A stretch of 64,000 nucleotides of DNA, taken from NCBI GenBank assembly GCA_030145245.1, contig JAQYWC010000011.1:111155-175154 (forward strand). The letters are read 5' to 3'. Numbering within the stretch: the first letter of the stretch is position 1; each line of letters opens with the position of its first letter. Below the pieces are notes generated by a model, which saw only the letters and a program-made list of their open reading frames with translations, was not told the origin of the DNA and searched no databases. The position numbers and the translations under genes are program-made. The DNA comes from Desulfobacterium sp. Lineage in GTDB: Bacteria; Desulfobacterota; Desulfobacteria; Desulfobacterales; Desulfobacteraceae. Below, piece by piece: positions 59,948 to 64,000 of this stretch.

Positions 59948-61262
59948 CAAGGGAGCCCTGGCCGGTAGCCTCGAGGACCGACTGCCAGAGTTTACCCTTG
60001 GGATCGACGTTTTTCCGTTTTCCTGAGGACGCCTCCATGGGGATGTGTACGTAGTGGTTGTTCCAGTGGCTGATCAACAGCTTTGTCTTGCCGGCCATGC
60101 CGGCATGGACAGCATCCCTGCCCAAAAATCCGCAGAACACGCTGTCGTTGGCGTTGGCCGGAAGACTTCGTATCATATAGCTTGGATCGATGTATTTCAG
60201 GGTAACGGGAATATTGCGTTTTTCAAACCATTGGGCGATCTGCTCCTTTAAAAACACGCCGATATCCTTGAGCTTGATGTTGCCGGAGGGGTCGTACTCC
60301 ATGTTCTGGTCGTCAAAGAAAGCTTGGCCTGCGCCCTCTGCAACCACGATGACCGCGTGGTTCCTCTCTGTAAGCCGTTTTTCAAGTGTTGGGAGGAAAC
60401 CGGATTCACCGGTAAGCTTAATGTCTATCTCCGGGATGAGCACAAAGTTGGTGTCCTGCTGGGCAAGGGCTGCAGTTGCCGCAAGGAATCCCGAATGCCG
60501 GCCCATCAGCTTTATCAGGCCGATGCCATGGGGGTATCCCCTGGCCTCGTTGTGGGCCCCTTTTATGGCGATTGTGGCGACGTCCACGGCCGTGTCAAAT
60601 CCAAAGGACCGGGACACCAGGTAGATGTCGTTGTCAATGGTCTTGGGGATGACGATGACGCTTACCTTGAGATTTCTTTCGGTCACGGTCTCCGCAATCT
60701 TTTCTGCTGCCACCAGGGTGCCGTCCCCCCCCACCATGAAGAGAATGCCGATGTTCATACGCTCCAGGCAGTCCACGATGGTTCCGATATCCTGGGTGCC
60801 CCTGGAACTGCCGAGGATGGTGCCGCCCATGTCCAGAATGTTGGATACCGATGCAGGTGTCAGTTCCATCACCTCGTGGCCGTACTCCGGCATAAATCCT
60901 TCAAGGCCGTGGCGGATGCCGTAGATGTTCTTGACGCCGTAGCAGTGGTGGAGCTCCAGAACCACGGACCGGATGATGTCGTTGAGCCCGGGGCAGAGCC
61001 CGCCGCAGGTAACGATGGCGCACTTCAGTTTGCTTGGGTCAAAGTATATTTTTTCCCTGGGGCCTGCCTGCTCAAAGCTTGGCGGCTCGACACCCCGCTC
61101 CAGGCAGGCTTTTATCTTGTTCGGGTTTACGTTCATGAGCACCCGGTCTTCCTCCCGGACAAACCGCTCTGTGTAGCCCCCTTCGGCCTTCCCCCCGAGG
61201 GGAGAGGGGATCTTTGCCGTTCCAAGGGTCTGGATTTCTGTCTTGATCGTATCTGTTTCCAT
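59937..61262 (-). CDS. ATP-dependent 6-phosphofructokinase (plant-type long clade)
   Basis: The 441-aa protein is of the PFK family long clade: TCGGLCPGLNDIIRSVV near residue 90, the GGDGT motif (LFMVGGDGTLVAA near 180), PKTIDNDI near 210 and the MGRHSGFLAA block. The Gly in GGDGT, in place of the Asp of pyrophosphate-dependent enzymes, suggests ATP is the phosphate donor. PKTIDND is the long-clade form. ATG 61262 has GAGGAGA upstream; an upstream extension to 61343 is non-homologous. It converts fructose 6-phosphate to fructose 1,6-bisphosphate. Confidence 0.85.
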   Translation of the reverse strand: METDTIKTEIQTLGTAKIPSPLGGKAEGGYTERFVREEDRVLMNVNPNKIKACLERGVEPPSFEQAGPREKIYFDPSKLKCAIVTCGGLCPGLNDIIRSVVLELHHCYGVKNIYGIRHGLEGFMPEYGHEVMELTPASVSNILDMGGTILGSSRGTQDIGTIVDCLERMNIGILFMVGGDGTLVAAEKIAETVTERNLKVSVIVIPKTIDNDIYLVSRSFGFDTAVDVATIAIKGAHNEARGYPHGIGLIKLMGRHSGFLAATAALAQQDTNFVLIPEIDIKLTGESGFLPTLEKRLTERNHAVIVVAEGAGQAFFDDQNMEYDPSGNIKLKDIGVFLKEQIAQWFEKRNIPVTLKYIDPSYMIRSLPANANDSVFCGFLGRDAVHAGMAGKTKLLISHWNNHYVHIPMEASSGKRKNVDPKGKLWQSVLEATGQGSLVNG

Positions 61263-61379
61263 CGCTCTCTCCTCAAGTGGGCTATAGCTCATCGCATATG
61301 AATTGAGTCCTGTTCTTTTTCTAACCGGTAACACTGGTATCAATTCGATTGCGAACGTCTGTAGGGTGGCGCAAAGATC

Positions 61380-62357
61380 CTAGGCGCCGTTGAACTTAAA
61401 AGCGCCTTTGCCAAGGATGTCGTGGAGGTGCAGGATGCCCTTCAGCCGTTTTTCCCGGTCGGTTACCGGCAGGGCTGTAATCTCATGTTTTTCCATGATG
61501 TTCAGTGCATCGAACAGGAGTGAGTTGGGTGCAATGGTAAACGGGTCACTGCTCATCACCTGTTCAACGGTCATGGTGTCGAAATTGAGCATGCCCTTGG
61601 CAATGCAGTGTCTTACGTCCCCGTCTGTGATGATGCCGGCAAGGGTGTTGCCATGATCGATGATCAGCACAGCTCCCAGTTTGAATCTCTCCATGACAGC
61701 GATTGCTTCGGTCATGGTGGCACCTGAGATGACGGTGGGCGGTGTCGAATCCTGGTCCATGATCTCCTTTGCCATGCATGACAGCCGCTGGCCCAGGGCA
61801 CCGCCCGGATGGGAGCGCTTGAAATCACTCTCTTTGAAATTCTTCTTGTTAATGAGGACCACGGCCAGGGCGTCGCCCATGGCAAGCTGGGCCGTTGTGC
61901 TGCAGGTGGGGGCAAGCCCCAGGGGGCAGGCCTCTTTTTCAACCCCGGTGTCGATGACCATGTCACACAGTTCCGCCATGGTGGATCCGGGGTTGCCGGT
62001 AAAGGCGATCATGGGGCATCCAAGCTCCTTGATGGACGGCAGGAGGATGTTGAGCTCCTTTGTCTCTCCGCTGTTTGAAATGGCAATGAACACATCTTTT
62101 TTTGATACCATGCCAAGGTCGCCGTGCATGGCCTCCACCGGGTGGAGAAACATGGCATTGGTTCCGGTGCTTGTGAGCGTAGCAACGATCTTTCTGCCGA
62201 TCAGTCCGGATTTTCCGATGCCGGCCAGGACCACACGGCCTGTGGATGTAAGGATAGTCTCCACCATCTGCTCAAATTCCGGGCCGATTTTTCCCGTCAG
62301 ATTCAATATGCTTTCGGCCTCTTTTCTCAGTACTTCTTTTGCCTCTTCTATGACCAT
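61380..62357 (-). CDS. kdsD: Arabinose-5-phosphate isomerase (KdsD/KpsF)
   Basis: The 325-aa protein has an N-terminal SIS domain (GIGKSGLIGRKIVATLTSTG, then AMHGDLGMV, ISNSGETKEL) and two CBS domains near 205-325 (PTVISGATMTEAIAVMERFKLGAV and LLFDALNIMEKHEITALPV). This is the full KdsD form. It converts ribulose 5-phosphate to arabinose 5-phosphate for KDO synthesis in lipopolysaccharide. Confidence 0.94.
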   Translation of the reverse strand: MVIEEAKEVLRKEAESILNLTGKIGPEFEQMVETILTSTGRVVLAGIGKSGLIGRKIVATLTSTGTNAMFLHPVEAMHGDLGMVSKKDVFIAISNSGETKELNILLPSIKELGCPMIAFTGNPGSTMAELCDMVIDTGVEKEACPLGLAPTCSTTAQLAMGDALAVVLINKKNFKESDFKRSHPGGALGQRLSCMAKEIMDQDSTPPTVISGATMTEAIAVMERFKLGAVLIIDHGNTLAGIITDGDVRHCIAKGMLNFDTMTVEQVMSSDPFTIAPNSLLFDALNIMEKHEITALPVTDREKRLKGILHLHDILGKGAFKFNGA

Positions 62358-62502
62358 TCTACTCTCTTTTATTATTGGGGCACCTTTAATGGTGCCGAAT
62401 TGGTTGAAAAAACACTCGTGTTTATCCCGCAGGATAGGGTATTCATCGCAGTTTTCCGTCGAAAAATCAAGGGTTAGATAAGGGGGAGAAAAAATAATGG
62501 TG

Positions 62503-62530
62503 TTGACAAAAGAGAGGGCGATGCTATATT
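62503..62530 (+). promoter_or_regulatory. Sigma-70 promoter of the PxxKW gene
   Basis: TTGACA (62503-62508) and TATATT (62525-62530) are 16 bases apart, a near-consensus promoter. The -10 is about 90 bases before the ATG at 62620. Confidence 0.7.
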
Positions 62531-62619
62531 AACTGTCTCGAAAAATTAGATTTTTAAAAAGGGCGGAAATCCGGTTGGGTTTTCATTATATTTTAGGAAC
62601 ATAGATAGGAATTTAGAAA

Positions 62620-62892
62620 ATGATCTGTACAACAATCAGAAAAGATGAAGAGTGTGTATTTATGGCAGCCCGGGGTTGCACATATAACGGTGGTGCCTGC
62701 AAACCCGTTGTTGAGACCTGCGAAGGCTGCAATAGAATGTCTGAGTATGAGACAGGCAAGTTCTGCACAGCTGCACCCGAGCCTGAGCTCAAGTGGAAAA
62801 ACGGTAACTGCAACCTTGCAACCCATGTAAAAACGGTTGTCGAGACCAAGAAGCAGAAGGTCAACCCGATCAAGGCTTCAAAACGAATGTAG
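62620..62892 (+). CDS. PxxKW-family cysteine-rich small protein
   Basis: The 90-aa protein has eight cysteines and the PELKWKNGNCNLATH segment that names the PxxKW family of small deltaproteobacterial proteins. Cys pairs occur in CTTIRKDEEC, CTYNGGAC and CEGC, which could bind a metal or Fe-S cluster. The role is unknown. A strong promoter lies upstream and a large hairpin downstream, so it is a single-gene unit, perhaps highly expressed. Confidence 0.8.
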   Translation: MICTTIRKDEECVFMAARGCTYNGGACKPVVETCEGCNRMSEYETGKFCTAAPEPELKWKNGNCNLATHVKTVVETKKQKVNPIKASKRM

Positions 62893-62900
62893 CACCCGTT

Positions 62901-62943
62901 TTCTTGAGCCTGAAACCTGTTCATCAGGTTTCAGGTTCAAGAA
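62901..62943 (+). terminator. Large hairpin after the PxxKW gene
   Basis: A 19-bp stem (TTCTTGAGCCTGAAACCTG with CAGGTTTCAGGTTCAAGAA, one G-U pair) and a 5-nt loop begin 8 bases after the stop. No T tract follows on the plus strand, but A residues do, so it may serve stability as much as termination. Confidence 0.7.
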
Positions 62944-63088
62944 AAATACCCCCTCCTAATCCCCCTCCCCGGCAGTCCTTGCAAAAAGAAGTTCTTGACC
63001 ATCCCCTGGTTCATGCTATACATAAAATCTCTGATCACTACCAGGTTTTCATATTTTAATGCAAACGCAATGAAGGAATGAACTTAAG

Positions 63089-64000
63089 ATGAATCCCCTT
63101 GCCCAAGAACTCAATTCAGTAATCCGAAACCTCAACCCTCATATCTTCGGGATGCTTTCTGATATGGGAAAAGACCTCTTTTTCCCAAAGGGTATCCTGA
63201 GCCAGAGTGCCGAGGCCAAGCAAAAGGCCCACAAGATCAATGCCACCATCGGCATTGCCAAGCAGGGGGGGGCTGTGATGAATCTTCCCTCGGTGTCCTG
63301 TCTGGTCAACGAAATTGATCCGGACCACTTCCTTCCCTATGCCCCGTCCTTCGGACTTCCTGAACTGCGGAAGCGCTGGCGGGATTCCCTGTACCCCAAG
63401 AACCCCTCCCTCGGAGATACGACCATCGGACTTCCGGTTGTCACATCCGGCATCACCCATGCCGTGTCCACCTTTGCCGATCTATGGGTCAACCCCGGGG
63501 ACAAGCTGATTATTCCGGCCATGATGTGGGGCAACTACAACATGACCTTTTGCGTGAGAAACAGGGCCGTAATAAGCCACTACAACACCTTTAACGACAC
63601 GCTCACAGGGCTGGATATCGACAGCTTTGAGCAGGCGGTAAGGGCTGAGGCCGCAACAAGCGACAAGATCATCACCGTGCTCAACTTTCCCCATAACCCC
63701 AGCGGTTACTCTCCTTCAACTGCCGAGGCCAGGCGGATCGCCGATATTCTCATCGATATTGCCAACAGCGGCACCAATGTGGTTGTGGCCTGTGATGATG
63801 CCTATTTCGGGCTCTTTTTCGAGGAAGAGACCATGAAAGAGTCCATGTTTGCCCTGCTTGCCGGTGCCCATGAGCGGATCGTGGCCGTCAAGCTCGACGG
63901 GGCCACAAAAGAGGATTATGTCTGGGGCCTCCGGGTGGGTTTTCTCACCTACGGAATCAAGTCGGAAACCGATGTTGAGGCGCTGTATGTCGCCCTGGAG
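63089..64000 (+). CDS. Class I/II aminotransferase (partial)
   Basis: The first 304 residues are present. Features are PSFGLPELRKRW and VTSGITHAVS early on, FPHNPSGYSPS near residue 205 (the NP.G motif of fold-type I enzymes), VACDDAYFGLFFEEE with the PLP-pairing Asp near 235, and a Schiff-base-type Lys in KLDGATKEDYVWGLRVGF near 275. The gene runs off the window end. The amino donor and substrate cannot be told. ATG 63089 has AAGGAA upstream. Confidence 0.85.
   Translation, partial: MNPLAQELNSVIRNLNPHIFGMLSDMGKDLFFPKGILSQSAEAKQKAHKINATIGIAKQGGAVMNLPSVSCLVNEIDPDHFLPYAPSFGLPELRKRWRDSLYPKNPSLGDTTIGLPVVTSGITHAVSTFADLWVNPGDKLIIPAMMWGNYNMTFCVRNRAVISHYNTFNDTLTGLDIDSFEQAVRAEAATSDKIITVLNFPHNPSGYSPSTAEARRIADILIDIANSGTNVVVACDDAYFGLFFEEETMKESMFALLAGAHERIVAVKLDGATKEDYVWGLRVGFLTYGIKSETDVEALYVALE

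Overview
The window is bacterial chromosome, most probably from a sulfate-reducing deltaproteobacterium of the Desulfobacterales (a Desulfobacterium/Desulforapulum-like organism). The evidence is a canonical DsrC, a siroheme-decarboxylase-type regulator-like protein, an HdrA/MvhD/Flx-type flavin and iron-sulfur electron-transfer operon, a PxxKW cysteine-rich protein, a large BadF-type activase, and two UGA-decoded selenocysteines. The taxonomic placement is inferred from gene content only.

Layout. 1-1243 is the end of an exopolysaccharide/PEP-CTERM (exosortase) locus: the tail of a tyrosine autokinase and the ExeA-like ATPase. 1381-3221 (minus) holds queH-yggS-maf housekeeping genes, followed by tRNA-Leu(UAA). 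3478-12131 is an accessory segment, visibly more AT-rich. It contains a 3' fragment of tRNA-Arg, a tight three-gene operon (degenerate PAS/GAF histidine kinase, degenerate receiver fused to a CHAT protease, and a protein of unknown family), an IS3 remnant and an exported hypothetical protein. 12132-16858 carries an internally deleted chemotaxis receptor and a two-gene cassette (HEAT-repeat membrane protein plus PD-(D/E)XK nuclease-like protein). 17100-20130 encodes FecR, OmpA-lipoprotein and CHASE2-HD-GYP proteins. 20113-26385 (minus) has an Fe-S CCG-domain protein, a TVP38 protein and ynjBCDF-like genes, close to the Escherichia coli ydjXYZ-ynjABCDEF arrangement.

26595-31397 encodes YheU, MtgA, MurA and ComEC. 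31400-34176 has two near-identical 273-aa membrane proteins flanking a PEP-CTERM protein that has a sigma-54-like promoter. 34271-38393 has an MMPL exporter, an orphan MlaC and a J-domain protein. 38705-43379 encodes a 1399-aa double BadF activase and a small RHH-like partner. 43755-47157 is a complete mlaEFDCA lipid-transport operon. 47287-48954 (minus) has a nitrilase-family amidase, a siroheme-decarboxylase-like protein and dsrC.

49092-56873 (minus) is the most informative block: hdrA(Sec)-mvhD/flxD(Sec)-flxC-flxB-flxA, directly upstream of dsrC. Both hdrA and mvhD read through an in-frame UGA at a position normally occupied by a conserved cysteine, and each UGA is followed about 15-16 nt later by a SECIS-like hairpin. 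Read without recoding, the hdrA gene looks truncated and mvhD looks split. 57152-64000 closes with miaA, an LpoA/LppC-like lipoprotein, a phosphofructokinase, kdsD, the PxxKW protein and a truncated aminotransferase.

The best candidates for something undescribed are the CHAT operon, whose kinase and receiver both lack their phosphotransfer residues, and the HEAT/PD-(D/E)XK cassette. The double-selenocysteine Hdr-Flx operon with a fused HdrA-GltD-HdrA subunit, no hdrBC, and dsrC next door is the strongest biochemical observation.
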